From Viola odorata (Eukaryota > Streptophyta > Magnoliopsida > Malpighiales > Violaceae): a stretch of 64,000 nt of DNA. The translations under genes were made by a program, and so were the position numbers. The stretch is from positions 33,405,475-33,469,474 of the forward strand of contig OY829545.1 of assembly GCA_963691705.1 (NCBI GenBank), read 5' to 3'. Below the pieces are notes generated by a model. It searched no databases, was not told the origin of the DNA, and saw nothing but the letters and a program-made list of their open reading frames with translations. Positions 31,218 through 42,573 of the stretch are shown here, one piece after another. Position 1 is the first letter of the stretch. Every line of letters starts with the position of its first letter.

Positions 31218-32822
31218 AATGATACTAATGCTAACATTATTTTGTCATCATGCAGCGACAAATCCCGACTACAAGCCTGAAAACGTTAGAAGGTGACTGA
31301 AAAGGGCCCAGGACAGAAAAGAAAAAGAGAAGGTCATCTCTACGGAAGCTGCCGATAACTCCACTGTGCTTCCTGCTATTTCCATGAGCCTTGCTCAAGT
31401 ATCTTCTTCATCAGCCGGTGAGGGGAATACCGACATTCCTTCAGGTATCCCTATCGTGACCGTCGCTGCCACTCCTGCCCAACCGTCTTCTTCTAAGGTT
31501 CCTAAGGTCCTTGCCAAAGGAAAAAAGAAGAAAAGAACAAGAAGCGTTGCCGCTCTTACTCCTTCTCCGGACGCGGCAGGTTCTTCGGAAGCACCTCCTC
31601 TCAAGACTGTCGCTGTGAGTGTGCTTCCTTGTTACGATATGCTGTTTATTGCCATTTCTCTTATTTGTGTTTCGTACTGGGTTCTTAGCAGGAGACCGTT
31701 ACTGGTTCTACCTCCGCCTCTCCCACAGGCGAAATGGACATGAGTTATGTGCTGGGCGGTTCTAGGAAGAGATGTCAGCCGGAGGGTGAGGGTGAAAGCT
31801 TATCTTCTACTGTTGCCGAGACGGGAGTCGGACCGGATGGCACCTTTGTTTCTATGGATGCTCCCCAGACTCACCCTTCTGGGTTTTTGGTGAACATGGG
31901 TACGGCTGAGACTTTCGGGGCTTCACCCAATTCCTTCGGTGGGCCTGTTCATGCATATGGTCCTGACTCGGGCTATCAAGAAGGTTTACAGGACTTTTTG
32001 GGCTACCACCCTCATGGTTCCTATGCCGTCCAAGGGGGTTCTTCGTCTCAAGTCCACCCTCCTGTCCCTCTGGCCTTTGTCCCCTCAAGCGTTCCTTTAT
32101 TGCAGTGTTGCGGCGAGGGGGCCTCCACCTTTAACTATGCTGCGGACCTAAGTTCCTCGAGTGTGCTTGGTACTGTGACTCACCAAGTGGGTTTATATAA
32201 TTTTCGCAATACGGGCTTAGCGGCTCTCGGGGGTGATGGTTCAGTTGAGGTTTCGGCTTTCTTGGCAGCCCAAATACTGTCAACCCCTGCTGAGCGGGAA
32301 GCTTTCCTCTCGCAGACAGATGACGATAAGGTGAACTCGCTACGCACTGGAATCTTTTCCAATTTTTGTGAAATTTCAGTACTGGACAGAGCACGTACAG
32401 CGTCAGGCTGCTTCTCTTGCTGTGTCCCTTTCTGAACTTTCGCAAGAGCGAAATGAGAAGAATAAGCTACTGGAGGAACGCAATCGATTGTTACTGGCTC
32501 AGCAGGAGCTGTCGAGATAAGTGTCTACCCTTGATGCAAAGAATGCCGTGCTGGAAGGAGAGAAGTCATCCTTGGCAAAGGAGAAAATGGCCTAGGAGGA
32601 AGAGAGAGCCGCTCTGACGGAGGAATCAGCCGATAAGAGCATTGGCACGTTGAGCGGACGGCCACTATCTTAGTCGAATGCTTTGAAGAGGTCCATGGAG
32701 CAGATGCGTATGAAGGTGACAAGGTCACAAAGGCCTTCAAACAGAAGTCTGCCGACCTTAATGAAGCAGGCTTTCGCCGAGCTAAGGCGGAGGGTTGGAG
32801 ACGGAGGAACCCTGAGGGTTGA
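31218..32822 (+). pseudogene. Antisense gene 3 of element B, rest of intron 1, exons 2 and 3
   Basis: Picks up after C with the remaining intron (TACTAATGCTAAC branch region, acceptor CATGCAG ending at 31255). Exon 2 (31256-31614) reads TNPDYKPENVRR, then a TGA at about 31292, then a Ser/Ala-rich part with a KGKKKKRTRS basic cluster. Intron 2 is 31615-31691. Exon 3 (31692-32822) has a Gly/Pro-rich linker, TVTHQVGLYNFRNTGLAALG, and a coiled coil to RRNPEG. Exon 3 has a frameshift near 32360 and further stops. With exon 1 at 14461-15172 the gene is split by 16 kb of element C. Confidence 0.75.
31615..31691 (+). other. Predicted intron 2 of antisense gene 3 in B (77 nt)
   Basis: Donor GTGAGT at 31615, acceptor TTCTTAGCAG ending at 31691. 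Joins KTVA to ETVTGS in phase 0, as in C. Confidence 0.65.
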
Positions 32823-33399
32823 CACATTCCCGAGCTTTGCCGCCTCTTTTACTACTATCAGGCTTTTTGTTTTTTGCCTCCGCGGTGTTATTGTTTTGGT
32901 TTCTAGAACTTGTGACTTTTCTAAGGCACCTTTATGCATTTGAACAGTTTATATCTTTGCTGCTGCCTTTTCCCTTTCCTTATTTCACTTTCTAAAATTC
33001 CCAGGGTGTCGCTACCATCCTGGCGACATAATATGTTTAATTTCTCGAGCAGACTCGTAGCGTTTCAGCAACAGATATCGCTGAGGTCGGTATCGGGTTA
33101 GCTTTCCCGGCGAGCCTCATAGTATCGTCACTTTGTGCAGTCGTCAATCTTTCCGCCACTCGAAAGTTATTCTGCACATTCTCAATTGTAAACCATTAGT
33201 AGTATAATGGGTTACGAGAGATAGTGATTACCCGTAGGAGCTTTTCCACTGCCGTCATAGGGCGTTTAGTCATGGAAGTCGCGTGAATCACTTTTTCCGT
33301 CAGCTCTACTTCACTAGGGATTATGCATCTAGTTACTAGTTGAAATTTCGCGATTCTTTGCGCTTTCATTTTTCCACGATCGGCCTGGAAAGTTCCCTC
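32823..33399. other. Spacer of element B, no gene seen
   Basis: Homologous in inverted orientation to C 22226-22753. No ORF or motif with a clear role. Confidence 0.5.
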
Positions 33400-33836
33400 A
33401 CTTAGTGAGCAGTCGGATCGGGACTGGCTATCACAAGGATAGGACTTTTTACTTTCAGGCGTTGTCCTCGCGTCTAGAATTATGCCCTTACTTGATGAAC
33501 CGACTACGCTAGTCCGGTTACTAAGATAGGACTTTTCACTTCTAGAACGGAGTTACTATATCCTTGGGGCGTGCCTTGTCTTGATGGGTCGTCTCCGCGA
33601 GAACGGTCATTACAAGAAAAGGACTTTTCACTCCTAAGGATTTCGGGTAATGCCCTCACTTAGTGAGCCATCTGATCAGGACCGACATTCACAAGGATAG
33701 GACTTTTCACTCCGGGAGGGCGCTAGGGATCTTTCAATCCCCATGCTAGTTCAAGGCATCCTGGGTCGTGCCCTCACTTAGTGAGCCATCTTATCAGGAC
33801 CGACATTCACAAGGATAGGACTTTTCACTCCCAAGT
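33400..33836 (-). repeat. Tandem repeats after integrase in element B (5 diverged units)
   Basis: Units carry AGGACTTTTCACTCC with CCCTCACTTAGTGAGCC and GATCAGGACCGACATTCACA, spaced about 80-120 bp. They are the minus-strand counterpart of C 21771-22225, with one more unit, so copy number varies within the family. Confidence 0.75.
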
Positions 33837-33899
33837 GCCCCCTTTTCTATCTGCACAAAAAACAACCACAAACACCCAAGGAAGCTCTCTCAGGGAGCG

Positions 33900-36189
33900 T
33901 TAGCTAAGGTTAGGGTTGGCATCAGTCAAAGGTGCAGATATAGTTAAAGGTCTAGGATAATATAATTTCAAACGAGCAATATTCCAAGAGTTAGATAGGG
34001 GAGTACCATCGAGCGTCTCTAGATGATAGGCTCCTTTTCTGATAACTCGGGTAACGCGATATGGTCCATCCCAGTTTGGGCTGAGTTTCCCCATACGTTG
34101 ACCAGCCGCTCGTTTGTCTCTGAGCACCAGGTCACCTGCCTTTAGCAACCGTTCTTTGACGCGCCTGTTATGGTAACGGGCCATCTTCCGTTTGTAGTGT
34201 TGCATTTTCAGGAGGGTTTCTACTCGGACCTCCGGTAACGCGTCAAGGTTAGCTCGTAACCTTTCCTCATTCAGCTCCTCTCGGAAGTGGGCCACTCGCA
34301 AGCTCATGGTCCCGATTTCTACTGGCGTAACAGCCTCGGTACCGAAGGCCAATGCGAAAGGTGTTTCTCCCGTACTGGTTTTAACGGTCATGCGGTACGC
34401 CCACATCACGTATGGTAGCTCGTCAGCCCATTTCTTTTTAGACCCCTCCAGATTTTTCTTAATGCTACTGAGGATGCTCCGATTTGTCACTTCTGCCTGT
34501 CCATTGGTTTGGGGGTGAGCCACGGAAGAGAATCGTTGCTCTATCTCGAATTCTAAGCATTGGTCTTTGAAGAATTGGCTGGTGAACTGTGTCCCGTTAT
34601 CGCTGATTAGGATACGAGGTACGCCAAACCTCATGATAACTTGGTGCTTGAAGAAACGCCAAGTTTTTTCCGTCGTGATGTTGGCGACCGCTTCAGCCTC
34701 CACCCACTTCGTAAAGTAGTCCACTGCCACTATTACAAATTTTAGTTGGGACCTTGCCTTTGGAAACAGACCCAGGATATCGATCCCCCATTTAGCAAAA
34801 GGACAAGGGGCGATGATCTCGGATATTTCAGTGGCAGGACGTCGAGGAATTTTAGAGAACTCCTGACATTTCGGGCAAGTTTGCACATAGTCGTGGCAAT
34901 CTTTCCGTATAGTGGGCCAATAGAATCCAGATCTGAAGACTTGTGCAGCCAGGGTGCCGCCCGATACATGCATACCGCATATCCCTTCATGAATTTCGCG
35001 TAGCGTGTGAAGACCCTCTTGTTCCGTTATGCATTTGGCCGCTGGGTGCGAAAAGTATCTTCGGACCAGGTCCCCGTCATAATACGTACAGCGAGCTGCC
35101 TGTCTCAGCATTTTTTTCTTTTCAGCGATATTCTCAGGCAGTTCTTCGTGTTTTAAGTATTTGATTATGGGGACTCGCCAGTCGTTCTCGAGTTCTTCCA
35201 CACACAGAGATGCTTGCTCTTCCATGAAGGAGGGTATAGGTAATTCTCGGTAATACACGCCCTTGGGTATGGATGCTTCTGGGTTTGCAGCCAGCTTGGC
35301 AAGGTTGTCAGCTTCGGCGTTGTCCTCTCGGGGAATGTGCTCAAAACTGACTTGCATGCCTTCTTTCTTTATTTCTAATAGCTCCCGCATCACTTTAGCG
35401 AGATACTGGACTATGATGGGCTCCCGAGCTTGAGAGCGCCCTAAGACCTGGTCGATCACTAGTTTGGAATCACCGCAAATTTTCAGACGCAGGTCTCCTG
35501 TTCTGCCGGTATCGTGCCTACCTTTAGATGAAAGGCTTCTCCCTATCCGGAGTCCGGCTAGTAACGCCTCATATTCTGCCGCATTATTGGATAATGGCTG
35601 CAGGATTCGGATAGCGTATTGTATTCGCATATCGTTCGGCCCATTTATAAAGATTCCTGCTCCAGCCGATTCTTAATTTTTAGCCCCGTCTACATGAATG
35701 ATCCAGAGGTCCGTATAAGTCTCCGAGAATGGGAGATCCAAATCATGCCATTCCTCTTCGGGTACATCTGTTAACCGATCTTCCGTAAAGGTGCATTCCG
35801 CTATAAAATCTGCCAAGATTTGAGCCTTTACAGATGGCCGAGACTGATACCTCAGCCCGTATTGTTCGAGTTCAAGAGCCCAGATTAGCATTCTTCCCGA
35901 GGATTCAGGCTTTTGAAATATCCTTTTCAGCGGTTGATCTGTAAGTACGATAACGGAAAAAGACTGGAAGTATCTGTCCATCTTTCGAGTGACCTGTATT
36001 AGCGCGTACGCTATTTTCTCAATTCGGGCGTATCGCAACTCTGCATCCTTCAGAACGTGACTCACGAAATACACGGGGCGGTGCATGTGGCTATCGTCGC
36101 GGACGAGGACGGCGCTGACCACTTCGTCAGCAGCGCCGAGATATAGGTATAAAGTATCACCTAGTTCTGGCCTGGTCAGCAGCAGATCG
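33900..36189 (-). pseudogene. RNase H, second RNase H and integrase of element B
   Basis: First RNase H at about 36122-35800 (VYFVSHVLKDAELRYARI, ILADFIAEC). Second RNase H at about 35720-35270 with VDGAKN, NNAAEYEALLAGL, CGDSKLVIDQV and AEADNLAKLA; a stop separates the first motif from the rest near 35672. Integrase (about 35150-33900) has the HHCC finger (HEGICGMH, CPKC), the D-D-E core (WGIDILGLFPKA, ISDNGTQFTSQFF, NGQAEVTNRSI) and the C-terminal WDGPYRV module. From 35630 to 33900 the frame is fully open (576 codons). This is the best-preserved integrase in the window. Confidence 0.85.
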
Positions 36190-38023
36190 GACGATAGGTA
36201 ATCTTTTAGGCTAACAAACGCCTTTTCACATTTCGGGGTCCACCCAAAGGATGCTTTCTTGCTTATGACTTTGAAAAAAGGAAGACACTTCTCGCCTTGT
36301 TTGGAAATAAAAGTGCCCTAGGGTGATAAAGCGCTCTGTTAGCCTTTGTACTTCCTTAACGGTTCTTGGAGATATCATGTCTTGTATGGCTTTAATCTTT
36401 GACGGATTAGGCTACATTCCTTTTTGGCTGACCACTTAGCCCAGGAATTTTCCGGTCTGAAATGCGAACATGCATTTCCGGGGTTCAGTTTCATACTGTG
36501 CCGTTTCATCACGTCAAATACTTCCTTTGGATCCCGCAAGTGATCCTGAAAACTAGCGCTTTTTACCAGTATATCGTCAACGTAGGCTTCCACATTTCTT
36601 CCTATCTGTTCTTCGAATATCTTGTTTGCCATACGTTGGAATGTCGCCCCTGCGTTCTTTAGCCCAAACGGCATCGTCGTATAACAGTAAGTGGTCGTAG
36701 GAGTGATGAAGGCAGTCTTCTCTTCATCTTCAATGGCCATGGGAATTTGGTGATACCCGGAGTTGGCGTCAAGTGAACTCAAATATGCGTACCCGGCAGT
36801 CTGATCGACTAATTGGTCAATACGGGGAAACGGGTAGCAGTCCTTGGGGTAGGCATCGTTCAAATTGGTGAAGTCGATACACATACGCCAGTCTCTATTG
36901 GACATAGGGACGAGGACTGGGTTGGCTAACCAGGTGGGGTACTGAACTTCGGGGATGAAACCAGCGTCAAGGAGCTTTGCTACTTCTTTATCGACAACTA
37001 AGGCTTTTTCCTTGGAGAACGCGCGCCGCTTTTGCTGGATCGGCTTAGTGCCAGGGTCAACGTTGAGTCGATGCTCGACTATTTCTCGCGATATACCCGG
37101 CATGTCTGCGGGTTTCCATGTAAATTCTCCTCGACACTTGTTCAGTAACCGGGCCAACTGAAGGTTTTCTTCTGAACTGAGCCTTTCGCTAACAAGGAAG
37201 TCTGCTTTTTCTATGCCGATTACCGGTACAGGCACCATTTTGTCAAGGGGTTGAGTGCGCTTCTCATCGCCTTGTTCATATGGGTTCGCTGTTATACATA
37301 CATACCTATCACAACTCTTTTGAGTCATGAGCAGGTAACATTCGACCGCCAATTTTTGATTGCCCTTTATCGTTACCACTCCGTCCCAGGAGGGGTATTT
37401 CATCTTCAAATGCTTCTGAGATATTACCGCTCCAAAGCGGTTGAGAAAAGGTCGTCCGAGTATAACATTGTAGGGCAAGTTCAGATCCACGACAAGGAAT
37501 AGCAAGCTCTCCAATCGCTTGGAGGTGTCTTCCCTGAAGTAGACTGGCAGAGTAGTTACCCCTATGACAGGGATTGGGACCCCGTCTACCCCAATTCTGG
37601 GTTTCTTGCAAGGTATCAATTCATTGTCGGGCCGTTTTATGAGATTGTACGCTTCCAACGAGAAGAGGTTTACTGCACTTCCATTATCTATGAGAGTTCT
37701 TCTGACTCCGTGACTGGCAATGATGGGCGTAACCACTAACGCATCATTATGCGGATAGACAACGCCTTTCTCGTCCTCTTCGGAGAAGGATAGCACCATG
37801 CGATCTAGAACGCTTATCGTTTCACTTTTCTTTGTCACGCCATCTTGCTTGCGTTTTTCTCCTAAAGCCGTCGTCGGTAGTTCTGGTTCATCCATGTAAG
37901 GAGTCCCTCCTGCTATGATGTTAATCATAGGGAAGCCCTCGTCATCTACTGCGAACGTTTCCTCACCTCTTCCTCTGAGAGCATTATCCTTTTGTGGGAC
38001 GCGAGGGGATACTTGTTGGTCAT
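36190..38023 (-). pseudogene. Protease and reverse transcriptase of element B
   Basis: Open from 37928 to 36375 (517 codons): MINIIAGGTPYMDEP, protease RRTLIDNGSAVNLF with catalytic DNG, NLPYNVILGRPFLNRFGAV, then RT with AKLLDAGFIPEVQYPTWLAN, WRMCIDFTNLND, NSGYHQIPM, FGLKNAGATFQRM and YVDD near 36580. A frameshift near 36470 (after MKLNPGNA) takes the connection region out of frame, and a frameshift near 38020 separates it from gag. Confidence 0.85.
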
Positions 38024-39817
38024 CTACGACCCTTTCGTGGAATTATTTCTGGTGTCCTCTCTTACTTTGGTTGCTAATTCTCCCAAGTAACCTTCCTCTA
38101 CCAAACGTTCTATTGCTGATTTTAAGTCCCTGCATACTTCTGTAGAATGCCCCCTGGCTTTGTGGAACTTACAATAAGCGTTTTCTCTTCTCCCTAGGAG
38201 TACTCCGGGCTTGACGGGCGCAGGGTACCGAATGGGAAGGTTTCGTTGTTCCACTATCGCCAAAATCTCTGCCCTTGGTAGATTAAGGGAAGGGAAATCA
38301 GGATCGTATGCCCGACTTTTAAAGGAATCTCCTTGGCGCTGAGATGGGGAACTGCCAGGCTTTCCCTTTGAAGTGTTACCTTTTCGCCCACTGGAGGTTT
38401 TGGGAATATGATCTTTCCGCTGAGCATACTCGTCGGTGAGGCGGTCATCAAGAATGGTATTCGCAGGAGCGTTTGGAATCAGAGGTGCCTCAGGTGGCAT
38501 GCCATAGGTTCTATCTCTGTTTTCCTCTTCTTCCATTTTCGCGTAATTATGGGCTTTAAGTCTTAAAGCGTCTAGAGTCGCTGGAGGGTCCACCATTAGT
38601 GCATCTCTTAATTTACTATAACGGCAGTTCCTCTTCAAGGCTTCTATAGCAAAATCAATGGTAACGCCCGACGTTAGTGACATTTTCAGATCAAATCGAC
38701 TAAGAAATTCCTTCAGAGTTTCCTGAGGCCTTCGACGTAGGTCGAATAACGCGGCGGCAAATTTCCTGATTGGAATTGGTGTGCTGAAACGGCTCCGGAA
38801 CTTGGATTCCAACTGTGCGAAATTACTAATAGATCCACCGGGAAGGCCCTCGAACCAGAGGCGCGCGACTCCTGATAATGTCATAATAAATATTTGGCAT
38901 AACGTCGCATCACTGTGCGTCTGAAACTGCATGAAATCCTTCACCTTATTGATGTGCGAAATGGGATCTCTGGTGCCGTCATAAGTCTCAGTGGGAAGCT
39001 TCACATGTCGACTGACCTTATGGCGTCTTATACGACGGCAAAAAGGATGACCTGATGTGTCATCAAGAATTTCACGCTCCTGGCGTGGGGGAGACATTTC
39101 CTCAGGACGCCTCCGATTCCGTGGATCTGGCGTGGGGTGTCGCCTAGGAGACTGACTGTGGCTTCTGGGCGAGCGAGTTCGATATCTCCTACTGCTGGAT
39201 CTTTCACTGCGCTCAGGGGACAAATCCCTATTCGCTCCTTCCCTTCGACTGTCCCAACGGTTTCTGGCCTCTTCTAGGTACCGATCCTCCAGAGGGATGG
39301 GACCTAGGGGCACTTGCGGCACATAAGGTTCCACTCGTCCTTGAGTGAGCTGCACAAAATTAATCGGGGGATCAGCTACGGATAAAGTTGACCGGAGATT
39401 TCCCTGTAATGACGGTGACAAGGGCCGCTCGGTGACAATAGACGGCGTGAACATGACACGGGGAGGTACGCTCAATCCGGAGATTCCAGGTGTCATTCTG
39501 GCAGCCATTTTAGTCAAATAGTCCAACCGAGAACGAAGGGCCGCTATTTCACTCGCAAAAGGGTGTTCTGTACTATTTAACATAAATCCCCTTGAAGCAG
39601 GAGTAGAGAAGCTGGATCCTGCCATTTGGGACAACGACATGGTCACCTGCGAGGAAAGGACTTCCCCTACAGACCTAATCAAAGGGTTTAGGGATTCTGA
39701 AATGATTTGTTGCGCTGTCCCAGAAAGTTCTGCAGTAGCAAAAGGGAATAACTGTCTGCGAATCGAGAAGGGAACATTAGAAGATAGAGGTCACGTCCGC
39801 TCCGACTCAGAAGTCAT
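38024..39817 (-). pseudogene. gag of element B
   Basis: ATG at 39817 (MTSESERT, then an immediate TGA). The frame then runs open for 552 codons from 39682 to 38024: an Arg/Ser-rich region (RSSSRRYRTRSPRSHSQSPR), the core KLPTETYDGTRDPISHINKV, LSGVARLWFEGLPGGS, LKEFLSRFDLKM, RLKAHNYAKMEEEENRDR and a C-x2-H-x4-H-x4-C finger (CKFHKARGHSTEVC). The near-complete frame makes this the best reference for gag of the family in this window. Confidence 0.85.
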
Positions 39818-39880
39818 GATTGTTCCGATCTCTGGGTAGAACAGAGCTTGGCTATTAAGGATGCTCACTTAATACACCAA

Positions 39881-39901
39881 GGCTCTCAACGAGAGCACCA
39901 A
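39881..39901 (-). promoter_or_regulatory. Primer-binding site of element B
   Basis: Minus strand TTGGTGCTCTCGTTGAGAGC, two bases inside the 5' LTR. It is partly palindromic (GCTCTC/GAGAGC). tRNA not assigned. Confidence 0.65.
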
Positions 39902-39903
39902 TT

Positions 39904-40472
39904 TGTTAAGATTTTATCTCTTATGTGATCGGGGGGTTGACTTCCATTGGTCGGAGTTGCTGTAGTTGCCGTCGAATCTACCTGCAAGGCACTGGAGGGG
40001 GGCTCCGGCGTAGACACTCCGATGCTTAAGTCAGTAAGTGTTTCAAAAATAGCAGCGGTTCTAGTAAGTGAATTCTCGCTTACTTGATGATTTTCATTAT
40101 GGGGGCGATAGCTGGGCATGAGGGCGATATCCAGGTGAGACGTCGCTCCTGATGACGTCACGGGCGATACCTTAACCCGACGTCATCAGCGATACCTGAG
40201 GTAACGTCAAGGTTGATATCTCCGATGAGGGTACCGGGGGCGATACCTACGATCATGTCGGGGGCGATAGCTCTATAGGTCCTTGGGATGGGATGATGCC
40301 GTGCGTTAAGAGACGCGTGAGACCTCCCCCCCCCCGCTGAAGTCGACCATCCCAGTAAACGCTTCAAGGTCTGGTAGCGATAGCTTAGATGTCCGATAAG
40401 GCTTGTGGGACTCCATCTTCGGCAGGGGTCATAATTACAGAAATGCCCTTAGGATTGCCTTAATGGTTATCA
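39904..40472 (-). repeat. 5' LTR of element B (569 bp)
   Basis: On the minus strand it begins TGATAACCATTAAGG and ends ATCTTAACA. A TGACGTCA site is kept at about 40152-40159. About 19 bases containing the TATA box are missing near 40102-40105 compared with the 3' LTR. About 12 substitutions per 395 shared bases by eye (about 3 percent). Confidence 0.9.
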
Positions 40473-41216
40473 ACTTGTGATTCCATGGCTGATGTGAAAT
40501 TTTATACGCATGATAACTATCTGTTTCGGCGCAAGCGCCTTTGTATTCCTAAGTGTTCTTTGCGTGAATTACTTGTGCATGAATCACATAGTGGTGGATT
40601 GATGGGCCACTTTGGCATTAATAAAACCTATGACATGCTGAAATGACACTTTTATTGGCCTAAGATACGACGTGATGTTGTGCGTGTGATTGCTAGATGT
40701 GTAGTTTGCCAAAGGGCAAAATCTCGGTTAGCTAGTCATGGTGAGTTTATGCCGCTACCCGTACCTTCCCAACCTTTGACCGATCTGTCCAAGGACTTCA
40801 TTGTAGGTTTACCTAAATCTTGGGATGGTAAGGATGGTATATTTGTTGTTGTGGATCGGTTTTCCAAAATGGCGTACCTTTTGCCTTGTAAAATACTAAT
40901 GATACGTCTCAGGTTGCTAATATATTCTTTAGAGAGGTAGTCCGCCTCCATGGTATGCCTATTAGTATTGTTAGTGACCGTGATGGAAGATTTTTGAGCC
41001 ACTTTTGGCGAGTGTTGTGGAGTCGCCTTGGAACTAAATTGTTGTATTCGACTTCTTGTCACCCTCAAACCGACGGCCAAACTGAGGTAGTTAACCGTAC
41101 TGTAGGGTCCCTTTTACGCTCTTTAGTTACTAAACATGTGTCTAAATGGACTCATCATTTACCTTTCATGGAGTTTGCTTATAATCGTTCAATCCATTCT
41201 ACTACAAATTGTTCAC
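40473..41216 (+). pseudogene. Integrase N-terminus and core of element A
   Basis: Continues A's frame after B: FYTHDNYLFRRKRLCIP, HESHSGGLMGHFGINKT, then FYWPKIRRDV and CVVCQRAKSRL, forming the HHCC zinc finger. The core has [40 protein letters not shown] and [19 protein letters not shown] at about 40643 and a frameshift near 40895 break it. The frame is cut by D after HSTTNCS and resumes at 55942. The duplication TTCAC (41212-41216, 55942-55946) marks that insertion. Confidence 0.85.
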
Positions 41217-42573
41217 TGATGTGCTGTCGAAGCACATACAAAAATAATAATAAAACCTGCAGTCAATGTGCACAATAAATTGTGTATAATGGTAACAGGA
41301 TCGAACATAGGGATTAAGGGACCAATACTCAATTCAATTTGACAAACTAAATAATCCAAGCAACAAGTAACGAAGGGGGGTTTTGAATGGTTGTTTGATT
41401 AATCTAATTGTTAACTACGAAAGTAATAACAACTAGTGGCAAAGAGCAATAGAAGTAATAAGAAATCAGAAGAGACAAGGGTTCTCAGTAAGAATACGAA
41501 TCCGGTTGCATTTACGGTCAGCCGGTCATTGGCGCAAGCATCGTCTACCCCAAGCTGATAGACGCACTATAGGGACCAGGTACGCTTAGGTCCCCTGCTT
41601 ACCTTCGTAGTAGAAGTTATCCCAAGGTACGCTTATGGGTTAACCTTGACAATCCGCCGTCCTCCAAGGTACGCTTATGGAGGCAACACTCAGATGCCCA
41701 TGAAGAAGAGGTAAGATGCGTCTAGGGCGAGACACTCGGTACGCTTGAGGCTCTACCCTAACGACTCGTTCAATCCAACTAGGGGATACCAGGTTTTCAG
41801 TCAGGACCAGAATGGTTATCTGCTTTACCCTGCAGCTTCGCGTTAGGTATAACTACAAGGACGATAGTAATTACTCTAGTTTGATTATTAGGTGATCAAG
41901 CTAATAACTACCCTAGGTAACTTGACAATTAATTATTGAACAAGAAGATACCAACACAGAATTTATGAAGTACAATCTGACCTCGCGGCTTCCCTTGTAA
42001 CCTTCAATCGACTCTTACCAAGAACGGGGAGATTTAGCCACACATATTAAAAGTAAAAACAAATAAATAAATAAATTTCATAATTAAATAAAAGAGATGA
42101 AGAAGAAATAAATCCTGATCATTACCGGCCGGAGCAACTGCTCCGGTTTATTGAAGGGAAAAACAGAGATTGCCGTAGGCAGTGGAGGTGAAAAGTCGTT
42201 TAAAAACCTACTTGCTAAAGTATTTATATGGCTATTACAAATAAAACTCCTAATCTAATTTGAATTCGACTCCCCATAGGACTTCTACTGCGATTGGGAC
42301 TTCTGGCGCCTTAATTGAGCAAATCTGATATTTTTCCTTTATTGCGCTAGTTTCCTTTTCTCGCTAGGACACTGCTGCTTTCCGCGAACGTCCAGCTGCT
42401 CGGCCTAGCTGCTCCAATGCATCCAAAAAGTGATAGAAAATGTTCCTTTTCGTATTTTCCTCTTGATTTGCCCAGATCTGCAAAAAGTGAATAAACGGAG
42501 CAACATAAGTAGCATCATGATCTAAAAAGGCACATAAAAGAGGGAAGAATTAGGGACATAAAACGCTCTATCA
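41217..42573 (-). repeat. 3' LTR of element D (1357 bp)
   Basis: Plus-strand left edge TGATGTGCTGTCGAAGCACA, right edge CGCTCTATCA. Contains four spaced copies of GGTACGCTT at 41579, 41636, 41668 and 41738, and the block CTTACCAAGAACGG at about 42014 that is also present in F. Confidence 0.92.

Larger units (their letters stand above)
10334..40472 (-). mobile_element. Element B: Tat-lineage retrotransposon, minus, inserted in pol of A
   Basis: Flanked by ACTTG at 10329-10333 and 40473-40477. Removing B plus one copy restores A's frame from KTC to DSMADVKFYTHDNYLF. Order on the minus strand: 5' LTR 39904-40472, primer-binding site, gag-pol 39817-33900, tandem repeats 33836-33400, antisense gene module (plus strand, 32822 back to 10777), truncated 3' LTR 10334-10748. 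C is nested at 15210-31217; without it B is about 14.1 kb. Gag-pol has several stops and shifts. Confidence 0.9.

Noticed and set aside
40430..40444. B boundary placed at ATAATTACA/GAAAT
   Set aside because: It gave no target-site duplication; moving the edge to 40472 restores TGATAAC at the LTR start, the ACTTG duplication and A's reading frame.
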